From: Thiocapsa rosea
GTDB lineage: Bacteria; Pseudomonadota; Gammaproteobacteria; Chromatiales; Chromatiaceae
DNA: 64,000 nt
Reading direction: 5' to 3'
Assembly (NCBI RefSeq): GCF_003634315.1
Contig: NZ_RBXL01000001.1
Span: forward strand, 2,274,501 to 2,338,500
Shown here: positions 1-8,112 of the stretch, piece after piece
Position numbering within the stretch: the stretch's first letter is position 1
How the letters are laid out: every line of letters begins with the position of its first letter
Notes under the pieces: generated by a model
Seen by the model: the letters and a program-made list of their open reading frames with translations, nothing else
Database searches by the model: none
Told to the model about the DNA's origin: nothing
Made by a program: the position numbers and the translations under genes

Positions 1-174
1 GGCCATGGCGTCCCCGAAGCAGCTCCCGGGCAATTGGGTCTGCATGTCGTCCGGGAGGCAGGTCAGCGCCCCTTGATAGGAGACGCCATGCTGGCGCGCG
101 AGTGACTCCAGGATCACGCCGGGGTGCTTGGCCAAGGCTTCGCGCACGGAGGCCAGCTCGGGTGTTGCGGTCAT
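1..174 (-). CDS. hutX: HutX-type cytosolic haem carrier protein, N-terminal part (cut by window edge)
   Basis: The gene reads leftward from an ATG at 172-174 and leaves the window after 58 codons, so only the N-terminus is visible. It begins MTATPELASVREALAKHPG and continues with a segment SLARQHGVSYQGALTCLP, which matches the helical N-terminus of the HutX/HuvX family. Members of this family bind haem in the cytosol and pass it to the degrading enzyme. It lies downstream of hutW on the same strand, across from the haem receptor and transporter genes, which fits the role. The assignment rests on the N-terminal third and on context, so the C-terminal haem-binding part cannot be checked. Confidence 0.8.
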   Translation of the reverse strand, partial: MTATPELASVREALAKHPGVILESLARQHGVSYQGALTCLPDDMQTQLPGSCFGDAMA

Positions 175-197
175 GTCTGTTCTCCTCGTTTCGGAAC

Positions 198-285
198 TTA
201 AACCGCGCCCAGCGCGGTATGCGTCGTGTGTTGGATTGGCTTGGCCGCGCCGGCTCCGATCATTGCCGGAGCCGGCGCGGTTTAA
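198..285. repeat. Family-1 intergenic inverted repeat, copy A
   Basis: The left end is TTAAACCGCGCC (198-209) and the right end is its complement GGCGCGGTTTAA (274-285). An inner GC-rich hairpin lies at about 251-278. It sits between hutW and hutX, which are transcribed leftward across it, and could fold into a strong stem in that transcript. Confidence 0.8.
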
Positions 286-307
286 AGTATTAAAAAATAG
301 AACATTC

Positions 308-392
308 TAAACCGCGTCCCCGCGAAGGACCGTGGATGCACCCTACGTCGAACTCACGCGAAAGTGAGCATCTCGCTCTGGACGCGGTTTAA
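308..392. repeat. Family-1 intergenic inverted repeat, copy B, overlapping the 3' end of hutW
   Basis: The ends TAAACCGCGTCC (308-319) and GGACGCGGTTTA (380-391) are complementary. The right half runs into hutW, so the last dozen hutW codons and its TGA stop (354-356) lie inside the repeat. A central segment at about 331-356 is found again, inverted, at about 18370-18398. Confidence 0.75.
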
Positions 393-1697
393 GGCACGCA
401 GAAGATTGGGGCTCCAGAATCGCCCCGCGGTCGTTAAGTGGATCAAGGACCCGTCGCGCCGCAGCAGGCCGGCCTGCGCCCATTGATCGAAGAGCGGCTC
501 GAGGGTCGGCAGGAGCCCCGGCGCCTCTACCGCCTCGATGTACGACAGGTCCAGGCAGCCGATCTCGATGCCGCCTGCGATCCGATCGCGCAGAGGCGCA
601 AGCGCATCGGCGACATGCAGCGTGCCGAGCGGCTTGTCGCCGCGCCGGATCGCCTCGCGGTAAGGATCCAGGTCGGCCGTCAGGCTATAGCTGTATCGGC
701 CGATCGACCCGCCTGCGCCTGCACCGTAGGCGAGGCAGTCTGCCCCTCGCTTGATGAGTCGGTTGTAACGATTGCGCTCGCTGTGCGTGCGTGCCCAATG
801 GCTGTTGCTGATCTGACGCCAGCCCAACTCGGCCAAGGCGTCGGCTCCGATCCGGTAGAGCTCGCCCTGTTGCGACAGGTCGGCGGGCGCGGCGATCTTG
901 CCGTGCTCGATGGCCTGCTGCAGCGGGGCGCCTCGGATGAGGTTAAGCGCGTACAGATCCACCCCGTCCGGACCCAGCGTATGGCAGATTCGTAGATCCT
1001 CGGACCAAATCTCAGGCGTTTGGTCCGGAAATCCGTAGACCAAGTCGAGCACTACAGTGGCGGCGCGGCGTGCGATCAGGTCGCCGAGGACACGTTCGGC
1101 CTGCGCTCCGGATGCCTGGCGGCCCTGGCGTCGGCGAACCTCGGTATCGAAGGTCTGCACCCCGATCGAGAAGCGGGTCGCGCCGCCGGCCAAACAGGCA
1201 TCGATCATCTCGGGGGTGAAATCCTTGACCCGGCCCTCGACCGTGACCTCGCAGTCCGGTGCGAGGGGAAGCTGCCGGCTCAGGGTCTCGAGGATGCGTT
1301 GGATGTCGACGGGGGCGAGTGCGGTCGGTGTCCCGCCACCCAGATAGACCGCCTGGATGGGGCGCGCGCCGATCCCGGGCGCCTGCGCCTCGCGCCGGAT
1401 CTCCTCGATCACGAGGTCCGCGAAGGCGGGCGAGCCACCGTCGCGCAGGCGATGCCGATAGAAGCCGCAGAAGAGACAATGATTGGTGCAGAAGGGGATA
1501 TGCACGTAGGCCAGACGCCGGTCACGCGGTGGCTCGACGCCCTCGATCATGCCTTGCCAAATGCCGCCGATCTCTTCGTCGGGCACCGGTGTCTTGGTGG
1601 CCCAGGGCATCATGGGGCGTCGTGCCGGGAAGGCGTCTTTGATCGGATCGCCGGACACCCGGGCGAAGTGTTCCGTGACATCGATCATTGCATTCAT
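354..1697 (-). CDS. hutW: HutW/ChuW radical-SAM haem-degradation enzyme
   Basis: A 447-residue radical SAM protein of the ChuW/HutW family. These enzymes open the haem ring without oxygen, using S-adenosylmethionine and a [4Fe-4S] cluster, and release iron. The cluster motif CTNHCLFCGFY (CxxxCxxC) is at about residues 70-80, preceded by YVHIPF, and the HemN-like GGGTPT motif is at about 120. The start at 1697 (MNAMIDVTEH) is chosen because nothing upstream in frame looks like protein. It is divergent from the haem receptor and followed by hutX. The last residues come from a repeat element, so the native C-terminus may have been altered. A HemN-type coproporphyrinogen oxidase is the alternative, but the haem locus argues for HutW. 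Confidence 0.88.
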   Translation of the reverse strand: MNAMIDVTEHFARVSGDPIKDAFPARRPMMPWATKTPVPDEEIGGIWQGMIEGVEPPRDRRLAYVHIPFCTNHCLFCGFYRHRLRDGGSPAFADLVIEEIRREAQAPGIGARPIQAVYLGGGTPTALAPVDIQRILETLSRQLPLAPDCEVTVEGRVKDFTPEMIDACLAGGATRFSIGVQTFDTEVRRRQGRQASGAQAERVLGDLIARRAATVVLDLVYGFPDQTPEIWSEDLRICHTLGPDGVDLYALNLIRGAPLQQAIEHGKIAAPADLSQQGELYRIGADALAELGWRQISNSHWARTHSERNRYNRLIKRGADCLAYGAGAGGSIGRYSYSLTADLDPYREAIRRGDKPLGTLHVADALAPLRDRIAGGIEIGCLDLSYIEAVEAPGLLPTLEPLFDQWAQAGLLRRDGSLIHLTTAGRFWSPNLLRALNRVQSEMLTFA

Positions 1698-1943
1698 GCC
1701 GCCTATCGCCTGATCGGATCTCGCGTCTCGACTTTCGCCGCCCTGCGGGCGAGTCGGGTCGGACGCGAGATGTGCTCAAAGGACGTGCTGGCGATGCGCG
1801 ACGAACGCGAGGCTGGCGATTCTAGACGCGGCAAGCAGACCGGATGGATCGGTTGCCGTGTTCCGACAAGAGCCTGCACAAACCGCCATGCCGATGTCAA
1901 GTCCATGCGGTCCTTCGCCCTCAGCACCGATCAGATTCAAAAT

Positions 1944-2102
1944 CTCTCACGGAGACACGGAGACACGGAGACACGGAGACACGGAGACACAGAGACACGG
2001 AGACACGGAGACACGGAGACACGGAGACACGGAGACACGGAGACACGGAGCGCATGCAGGAAACATTTCCGATTCTCCGTGCCCTCTGCGTCTCCGTGAG
2101 AG
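1944..2102. repeat. 8-bp tandem array (GGAGACAC, about 12.5 copies) inside an inverted repeat
   Basis: The unit GGAGACAC is repeated from 1951 to 2050, with one variant unit AGAGACAC. The array is bounded by CTCTCACGGAGAC at 1944-1956 and its exact complement at 2090-2102. It lies in the 603-bp divergent space between hutW and the receptor gene. In the rest of that space I see only the Fur-like promoter. All reading frames through the array are repeat artefacts. Confidence 0.92.
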
Positions 2103-2195
2103 ACATTTCGAGCTGGAACCAGGGTCCGGCGTTCACCGATAGGTAGCAAGCGTCCTTCGAGAGGCGTATCCCTGATTGCCGCGCAATCCCTGTCC

Positions 2196-2224
2196 TTGAC
2201 TTTTAAATGAGAACCATTACTATC
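2196..2224 (+). promoter_or_regulatory. Promoter with Fur-like box for the haem uptake genes
   Basis: TTGACT (2196-2201) and TACTAT (2218-2223) are 16 bp apart. The stretch AAATGAGAACCATTACTATC (2205-2224) resembles the AT-rich Fur operator (alternating GATAAT-like half sites) and overlaps the -10 region. This is the expected layout for iron repression of a haem receptor. It was judged by eye and not scored against a matrix. Confidence 0.6.
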
Positions 2225-2300
2225 CGAGTCTCGTCCCGGGTGGGGCGTCGATGTTTCAGCCACCGAGGCCGAGGGCCAAGGTAGCCAGCGCTGTTGACTG

Positions 2301-4391
2301 ATGGTCTCAGGAGGCTGGCTTGTGGTTGATCGAATATCTCGGGCGACAATCGCCCGTCCTCTGGGCCTTGCGCCCATGCTCGTCCTCATCGTGCTGCCGT
2401 TGACCGATCGGGCCGACGCCCAGACGGGCATCTCGGCCGTGGAGCTGTCGCAAATCCGGGTCACGGCCGCCAAGAGCGACCGCGACCCCTTCACGATCGC
2501 CGAGTCGGTCAGCGTGATCGGCCGGGAGCAGATCGAGGCCGAGCAGCCCTCCCGGCTCGGCGACCTGCTGCTCGACCTTCCGAATGTCGACATCGGCGGC
2601 GGACCGCGCGGCGCCGGACAACAGGTCGTCATCCGCGGTTTGGGCGACGAGCGCATCCTCTTCCTGCTCGACGGTGCGCGTCAGAACTTCGATCGTGCCC
2701 ACAATGCGCGCGTCTTCATCGATCCGGATCTGCTCAAACAGGTCGAGGTCTTGCGCGGACCCGCGTCGGCGCTCTGGGGGAGCGGTGCGCTCGGCGGCGT
2801 GGTGGCGCTGACGACGGTCGATGCGGCGGACCTGCTGCGTCCCGGCCAGACCGTCGGCGCACGGGTGCGGGCGGGCTATCAGAGTGCGGATCGCCAGTGG
2901 CTGACCGGGGGCAGCGCTTACGGCATGGTCGGCGAGAATCTGGGTCTCTTGGCGGACATCAGCTATCGTCACGGACAGGACGTGCGACTCGGCGACGGCT
3001 CCACGCTCGAGAATTCCGCCTTCGAGACGCTGTCGGGTCTCGGGAAACTGACCTGGACGCCGGCGCCGGATCACGAGGTGGCGGCGACCTTTCAGACCTT
3101 CGACGAGCATGGCGAGGTGCCCTCGAATCCGCAGATCCGAGGCACGGCCGATAACCTTGTCGATCGCGATACCCGTCAGAGCAACCTCTCGCTGCGTTAT
3201 GCCTATGCGGCGAGCGACAACCCTTGGGTCGACATCTCCGCGCTGGTCTACACCAATTGGACCGACATCGAGGAACGGCGTTTGATAGACCGGCGCCGCG
3301 ACGACACCGAGCTGCAGACGACGGGTTTCGACCTGCGCAATCGGTCGGTGATTCGGGGGCCGGCCAACCTGCTGCATGATGTCGTGGCCGGGGTGGACTA
3401 TTACCAAGACACTGCCGAGTCGCGTCGCGACGGTCAGCCGCGTCCTTCTTTCCCGGATGCCGAGCAGGATGTCCTTGGCCTCTATCTCCAGGACGAGATC
3501 AGCATCGGCGAGCGGGTCATCCTGGTGCCCGGGCTGCGCTGGGATCGCTACGAGAGCCGTTCGAGCGGCGATGTCGCGGAGGATCAGAACGACTCCAATC
3601 TGTCCAAGAAGCTGGCGCTCACCTTTATGGTCACGGATTGGCTGAGTCTGGTCGCCGCCTACAACGAGGCGTTTCGAGCGCCGAGCCTGGGTCAGTTGTT
3701 CGTCTCCGGGGTCCATTTCACCTGCGGTCGCGGTTGCGCCAATGTCTTCGTGCCGAATCCGGACCTCAAGCCCGAGACGGCGCACAACAAGGAGATCGGG
3801 GTAAGGCTGCGTCGGGCGGGGCTCTTCCAGCCGGGCGACGAAGGGCGCGCGAGCCTGAACCTGTTTCGCAACGATGTCTCGGACTTCATCGAGCAGCTGG
3901 TGATCTTTGCCCCCCGCCCGATGCCCGGCAACCCGGGCCCCGGCGGGGTGAGCTATTTCGAGAACGTTCGCGATGCGCGCCTCGAAGGGTTCGAGGCCGA
4001 GCTGGCTTACGAGGCGCCCCGTTGGTTCGCCCGTGCCGGCTATGGACTCACGTTCGGGGAGGACATGGATACGGGCGACCCGCTCGGCGGAATCCCGGCA
4101 AACGAGCTGATCCTCGGCGCCGGGGGGCTGGTCCCCTCGCATGGCCTGTCGTTCGGTTGGCGGGGTCGGTTCGTCGCCGCACAGGACCGCGTGCCCGCCG
4201 GGGTGGAGGAGTCGTCCGCGTATGATCTGCATGACCTCTATCTCACCTGGCAGCCACCCGGGGTCAAGAATCAGGCACTCCGCCTGGACTTCGGCATCGA
4301 CAACCTGATGGATCGCGCTTATCTCCCCTACCTGTCGGCCATCGAGGGGCCGGGGCGGAATGTCAAACTGACGATGGCGGTGAGCTTTTGA
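2301..4391 (+). CDS. hutA: TonB-dependent haem/haemoglobin receptor
   Basis: A 696-residue outer-membrane receptor that imports haem using TonB energy. A hydrophobic leader ends near ADAQ (about residue 40). The plug domain follows, with SVSVIGREQIEAEQPSRLGDLL and VIRGLGDERILFLLDG, then the barrel. The FRAP motif of haem receptors (FRAPSLGQLF, about residue 457) and an NPDLKPE segment (about residue 485) are both present and mark haem/haemoglobin receptors. It ends in the aromatic strand VKLTMAVSF, typical of barrels. It is the first gene of the plus-strand hut cluster, 31 bp before hutZ, under a Fur-like promoter. The start could also lie further in, close to the hydrophobic leader. Confidence 0.9.
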   Translation: MVSGGWLVVDRISRATIARPLGLAPMLVLIVLPLTDRADAQTGISAVELSQIRVTAAKSDRDPFTIAESVSVIGREQIEAEQPSRLGDLLLDLPNVDIGGGPRGAGQQVVIRGLGDERILFLLDGARQNFDRAHNARVFIDPDLLKQVEVLRGPASALWGSGALGGVVALTTVDAADLLRPGQTVGARVRAGYQSADRQWLTGGSAYGMVGENLGLLADISYRHGQDVRLGDGSTLENSAFETLSGLGKLTWTPAPDHEVAATFQTFDEHGEVPSNPQIRGTADNLVDRDTRQSNLSLRYAYAASDNPWVDISALVYTNWTDIEERRLIDRRRDDTELQTTGFDLRNRSVIRGPANLLHDVVAGVDYYQDTAESRRDGQPRPSFPDAEQDVLGLYLQDEISIGERVILVPGLRWDRYESRSSGDVAEDQNDSNLSKKLALTFMVTDWLSLVAAYNEAFRAPSLGQLFVSGVHFTCGRGCANVFVPNPDLKPETAHNKEIGVRLRRAGLFQPGDEGRASLNLFRNDVSDFIEQLVIFAPRPMPGNPGPGGVSYFENVRDARLEGFEAELAYEAPRWFARAGYGLTFGEDMDTGDPLGGIPANELILGAGGLVPSHGLSFGWRGRFVAAQDRVPAGVEESSAYDLHDLYLTWQPPGVKNQALRLDFGIDNLMDRAYLPYLSAIEGPGRNVKLTMAVSF

Positions 4392-4422
4392 GCCGCGTTC
4401 GGCGCCCAACCGAGTCGAGTCC

Positions 4423-5031
4423 ATGGCGAGAGATCCGATGACCAATTCGACAGCCGCACCCCCTGCACCCGATCTCGCGCAGGTCTATGCGGAGGTGCTG
4501 CGTTTTCGCGAGGGATTCGCAACCCTGCTGATGGCTACCGTCGATCCGGAGGGTGAGCCGGACGCGAGCTACGCGGCCTATGTCGAGGAGGCTGGCGACT
4601 TCTACGTCTTCGTCAGCGAGCTGTCCGTCCACACCAAGAACCTGCTGGAGTCCGGGCGCGTCAGTGTCCTCTTCATCGAAGAGGAGGCATCGGCCAGGCA
4701 TCTCTTTGCCCGGCGGCGCCTGACCTATCGGTGTCGGGCCGAGGAGGTCGCGCGCGGCTCGATCGGCTGCGAGACCATCCTGGAGCGATTCGAGCTTCGG
4801 TTCGGCGCCTTGATCGCCACCTTGCGGGGTCTGCAGGACTTCCATCTCGTTCGGCTGCGCCCCGAAAGCGCGCGTTACGTCAGCGGCTTCGCCAAGGCAT
4901 TCGCCATCGACGACGTGCAACTCGCCGAGATCCGCCACATCCGGGATCAGGGCCACCGCGCCGGCGACGCCGCAACGCGCTCGGCCTTCACCCGACGTCT
5001 CGTTGATCCTGCGGAGGAATCCGATGTTTAG
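4423..5031 (+). CDS. hutZ: HutZ/HugZ haem utilisation protein (pyridoxamine-phosphate-oxidase fold)
   Basis: A 202-residue protein of the HugZ/HutZ family, whose members bind and oxidatively cleave haem in the cytosol. The split-barrel part contains FATLLMATVDPEGEPDASYAA and HTKNLLESGRVSVLFI. The C-terminal haem-binding region has the family segment YVSGFAKAF. The first ATG is at 4423; a second ATG five codons in (4438) is an alternative. It lies between the receptor and hutB and overlaps the hutB start region. With hutW it gives the cell both an oxygen-dependent and an anaerobic route for taking iron from haem. Confidence 0.87.
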   Translation: MARDPMTNSTAAPPAPDLAQVYAEVLRFREGFATLLMATVDPEGEPDASYAAYVEEAGDFYVFVSELSVHTKNLLESGRVSVLFIEEEASARHLFARRRLTYRCRAEEVARGSIGCETILERFELRFGALIATLRGLQDFHLVRLRPESARYVSGFAKAFAIDDVQLAEIRHIRDQGHRAGDAATRSAFTRRLVDPAEESDV

Positions 5032-5926
5032 ACATGCCATGGTGACCGGAGCCCTGTTGTTCGGTCTGCTGGGTCTGGCCGACCAACCGCGCGCGGCCGA
5101 GCCGCAGCGGATTGTCTCCGTCGGCGGGGCCTTGACCGAGATCCTCTTCCGGCTCGATGTCCAGGACCGCTTGGTCGGGGTGGATACCACGAGCCAATGG
5201 CCGAGCGAGGCCGAAGCACTTCCGCAGGTCGGCTACCAACGCGCGTTGGCCGCCGAGGGCCTCCTCTCGCTCTCGCCCGATTTGGTGCTGGCGACCGAGG
5301 CGGCAGGACCGCCGGCCGTCATCGAGCAGATCCGCGCGACCGGTGTCGAGGTGCGGATCATCCATGGCGATCCCTCGCCCGAGGGACTGGTCGAGAAGAT
5401 CCGGGCGGTCGCCGAGGCCGTCGGGCGTCCGGCCGCCGGGGCGGCCTTGGCCGAGGAGGTCGCCGAGAAAATGCGCCGGGTCGAGGCCCGTCTCGGCGAG
5501 GTCTCGGACAGGCCCTCCGTGGTCTTCCTTTTGAGCGCCGCCCGCGGCTCGCCTATGGCTGCCGGGCGCGACACTGCGGCCGATGCGGCGATCCGTCTCG
5601 CCGCCGGATTGAATCCGCTCGCGGCCGAGATGGTCGGCTACAAGCCGCTCAACACCGAGTCGATGATCGGTGCCGCGCCCGATGTGATCCTCCTGACCGA
5701 TCGGACACTCGAAGGTCTAGGCGGGATCGAGGGCGTTCTCGCCCTGCCCGGGGTGTCCCTGACCCCGGCCGGTCGTCATCGGCGCATCGCCGCCATGGAC
5801 GATCTCTATCTCCTGGGCTTCGGCCCGCGCCTGCCGGCCGCGATCGCGGATCTTGCGGCCGAGCTGCATCCGCGGCTTGCTCCCGAGACGCGCTTGGGAC
5901 TGGGGCGCATGGATCCGAGTCGATGA
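5024..5926 (+). CDS. hutB: Haem ABC transporter periplasmic binding protein
   Basis: A 300-residue substrate-binding protein of the haem/vitamin B12 class (PF01497). A short signal peptide (MFRHAMVTGALLFGLLGLA) is followed by the conserved start of the mature protein, RIVSVGGALTEILFRL, and later DLVLATEAAGPPAVIEQI. The ATG at 5024 is preferred over an upstream TTG because GGAGG at 5013-5017 is correctly spaced before it. It overlaps the end of hutZ by 8 bp, and its TGA overlaps the hutC ATG. It should capture haem in the periplasm and deliver it to HutCD. Confidence 0.9.
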   Translation: MFRHAMVTGALLFGLLGLADQPRAAEPQRIVSVGGALTEILFRLDVQDRLVGVDTTSQWPSEAEALPQVGYQRALAAEGLLSLSPDLVLATEAAGPPAVIEQIRATGVEVRIIHGDPSPEGLVEKIRAVAEAVGRPAAGAALAEEVAEKMRRVEARLGEVSDRPSVVFLLSAARGSPMAAGRDTAADAAIRLAAGLNPLAAEMVGYKPLNTESMIGAAPDVILLTDRTLEGLGGIEGVLALPGVSLTPAGRHRRIAAMDDLYLLGFGPRLPAAIADLAAELHPRLAPETRLGLGRMDPSR

Positions 5927-7032
5927 AGGCGCGGGCGCTCGCCCTGCGATTCGGTCTGGTTACGGGCAGCGGGACGGATCCCCGGATGCGCTTCGGGCGC
6001 GCGCCGCTGGTCTTGATCGGACTGTCCTTGGGGCTGGCGCTCATGTCCATCGTCGCGCTGTCGGTGGGTGCGGTCGAGATCGCACCCACCCGGGTCATCG
6101 CCATCCTTGCGCACGGTCTCGGTCTGGATCTGCCATGGGCCTTCGAGCCCGAGCAGGCCGCCGTTCTCGGGGCCATCCGCGCCCCGCGCATCCTGCTCGC
6201 GATCCTGGTCGGGGCGGCCCTCGCCGTCTCAGGTGCAGCCATGCAGGGGCTGTTTCGGAACCCGCTTGCGGATCCCGCCTTGCTCGGGGTCTCGGCGGGC
6301 GCCGCACTGGCCGCCGTGTCGGTCATCGTCCTGGGCGCGACGCTGCTCAGCGGTCTGACCCGGATCCTGGGAACGGCGACCCTGCCGATCGCGGCCTTCG
6401 GTGGAAGCCTGGTGGCGACCCTCCTGGTGCATCGGCTGGCGAGTCGCGACGGCCATACCGCGGTCGCGACCCTGCTGCTCGCCGGCATCGCCATTAATGC
6501 GATCGCCGGCGCGGCGACCGGCGTCTTGACCTTCGTCGCGGACGACAACCAATTGCGTACCCTCACCTTCTGGACGATGGGAAGCCTGGGCGGAGCGACC
6601 TGGTCGACGGTCGCGGTCGGTGCGCCCCTGATCCTCGCGGCGATTGTCTTGATCCCTCTGCACGCCCGCGCGCTGAACGCCATCCTGCTGGGCGAGTCCG
6701 AGGCGCGTCATCTGGGTTTCGAGCCGGAGCGGGTCAAGACCCTGCTGGTGATTCTGGTCGCCCTGGCGGTCGGAACGGCGGTGGCGCTGAGCGGCATCAT
6801 CGGGTTCATCGGCTTGGTGGTTCCGCATCTGCTGCGCTTGACCATCGGGCCGGATCATCGCTGGCTCCTGCCCGGATCGGCCCTGCTCGGGGCCATCCTG
6901 CTGCTCGGCGCCGACCTGATCGCACGCACGCTCGTGGCACCGGCCGAGCTGCCGATCGGCATCGTGACCGCATTGCTGGGCGGACCCTTTTTCCTGTGGC
7001 TGCTGGCTTCGCGCCGGGGACGGGGGTTCTGA
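5923..7032 (+). CDS. hutC: Haem ABC transporter permease, FecCD family
   Basis: A 369-residue inner-membrane permease with about nine or ten hydrophobic helices. FecCD signatures are visible: ISALRVPR-like IRAPRILLAILVGAALAVSG, AMQGLFRNPLADPALLGVSAG, and near the C-terminus GIIGFIGLVVPHLLR. The start ATG overlaps the hutB stop as ATGA at 5923-5926, indicating translational coupling. A longer frame runs upstream to 5197 but lies inside hutB and is not protein-like. It forms the channel of the HutBCD importer. Confidence 0.92.
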   Translation: MKARALALRFGLVTGSGTDPRMRFGRAPLVLIGLSLGLALMSIVALSVGAVEIAPTRVIAILAHGLGLDLPWAFEPEQAAVLGAIRAPRILLAILVGAALAVSGAAMQGLFRNPLADPALLGVSAGAALAAVSVIVLGATLLSGLTRILGTATLPIAAFGGSLVATLLVHRLASRDGHTAVATLLLAGIAINAIAGAATGVLTFVADDNQLRTLTFWTMGSLGGATWSTVAVGAPLILAAIVLIPLHARALNAILLGESEARHLGFEPERVKTLLVILVALAVGTAVALSGIIGFIGLVVPHLLRLTIGPDHRWLLPGSALLGAILLLGADLIARTLVAPAELPIGIVTALLGGPFFLWLLASRRGRGF

Positions 7033-7138
7033 AACGTGGCGGTCGCCGCATGTTGCGCCGACGCACCCGATCGGTCTGCCCCGATCCATGCGGGGCGCTC
7101 GACGCCGACGTGCACTCACCAATTCTTGCCGTATTTTG

Positions 7139-7224
7139 TTGAACCGCGTCCAGCCAATCGCTGCGGATGTGTGGCGTGGCCGGACGCACCTCAAACCATC
7201 CATGTCACTCGGGACGCGGTTCAA
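7139..7224. repeat. Family-1 inverted repeat, copy C, ending on the hutD start codon
   Basis: The ends are TTGAACCGCGTCC (7139-7151) and GGACGCGGTTCAA (7212-7224). It fills most of the 191-bp space between hutC and hutD. Its last A is the first base of the hutD ATG, so the leader and ribosome-binding region of hutD consist of repeat sequence. Confidence 0.8.
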
Positions 7225-8018
7225 TGCTGAAGGGTGAAGAGATCGGGGTTCGGATCGGCACGCATCGGCTGCTCGACGGCGTCGGTTGCGTGGTCCGGCC
7301 CGGCGAGCTGGTGGTCGTGCTCGGACCTAACGGGGCAGGCAAGAGTACCCTGCTGCGTGTGCTCTCGGGCGACCTGACGCCGACGACCGGGGCGGTCTCG
7401 CTCAACGGGCGTCGCCTTCGCAACTGGAGCCCTCTGATGCTCGCGCGGCAACGTGCGGTGCTGCCGCAGCAGAGCGCCTTGAGCTTTCCCTTTAGGGTCG
7501 AGGACGTGGTTCGCATGGGCCGCAGCCCGCATCGTGCGGTGACCCTGGTGCGTCAGGAGGCGATCGTCCGCGAGGCGATGCGACGGGCCGACGTGCTGCA
7601 TCTTGCCGGGCGGCTCTATCCGAGCCTCTCGGGGGGGGAGCGGCAACGCGTCCAGCTCGCCCGAGTCCTCGCGCAGATCTGGGAACCGACCGACTTGGGT
7701 CCGCGCTATCTCTTGCTCGACGAGCCGACCTCGGCACTGGATATCGCCCATCAACACCAACTGCTCGAGATCGCCCGCGAGATGCTTGCCGGAGGCGAGC
7801 TGGGGGTGCTTGCGATTCTCCACGACCTCAACCTGGCGAGTGCCTATGCCGATCGCATCCTGCTGCTGAAGGATGGCCGTGTGGCGGCGGCGGGTTCGGT
7901 GGCGGAGATCATGGATCGCGGGCACCTGGAATCGGTCTTCGGCATCCCGGTGCAGACACTCGAGCATCCGAGCCTCGCGGGTCGGCGATTGGTGATTACC
8001 GGGAGCGGCGCCTCCTGA
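7224..8018 (+). CDS. hutD: Haem ABC transporter ATP-binding protein
   Basis: A 264-residue ABC ATPase. Walker A is GPNGAGKST (about residue 36), the signature is LSGGERQRVQLARVL (about 137), and Walker B is YLLLDEPTSALD followed by the ILHDLNLA switch region. It powers haem import through HutC. The start at 7224 gives MLKGEEIGVRIG, the normal N-terminus for the family; an in-frame extension to 7167 is repeat sequence. No clear Shine-Dalgarno precedes it because the repeat replaces the leader, so expression may depend on readthrough from hutC. Confidence 0.9.
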   Translation: MLKGEEIGVRIGTHRLLDGVGCVVRPGELVVVLGPNGAGKSTLLRVLSGDLTPTTGAVSLNGRRLRNWSPLMLARQRAVLPQQSALSFPFRVEDVVRMGRSPHRAVTLVRQEAIVREAMRRADVLHLAGRLYPSLSGGERQRVQLARVLAQIWEPTDLGPRYLLLDEPTSALDIAHQHQLLEIAREMLAGGELGVLAILHDLNLASAYADRILLLKDGRVAAAGSVAEIMDRGHLESVFGIPVQTLEHPSLAGRRLVITGSGAS

Positions 8019-8112
8019 GCGTCGGCGAAACCCATCCTCTAAACCATTGCGCTGCCGGGTTTCGCTCCGATGTCCTTGGCGTGGGCTGGATCGGTTGTTT
8101 TTGAATCGTTTC

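Noticed and set aside
1951-2050. Possible CRISPR array
   Set aside because: Units are contiguous 8-mers without spacers; it is a simple tandem repeat.
2307-4445. Long minus-strand frame opposite the haem receptor gene
   Set aside because: High GC leaves the antisense strand open; no recognisable domain, while the plus strand has clear TonB-receptor motifs.
5197-5922. Upstream extension of hutC
   Set aside because: It overlaps hutB completely in another frame and is arginine/glycine-rich; the ATGA overlap at 5923 gives the correct start.
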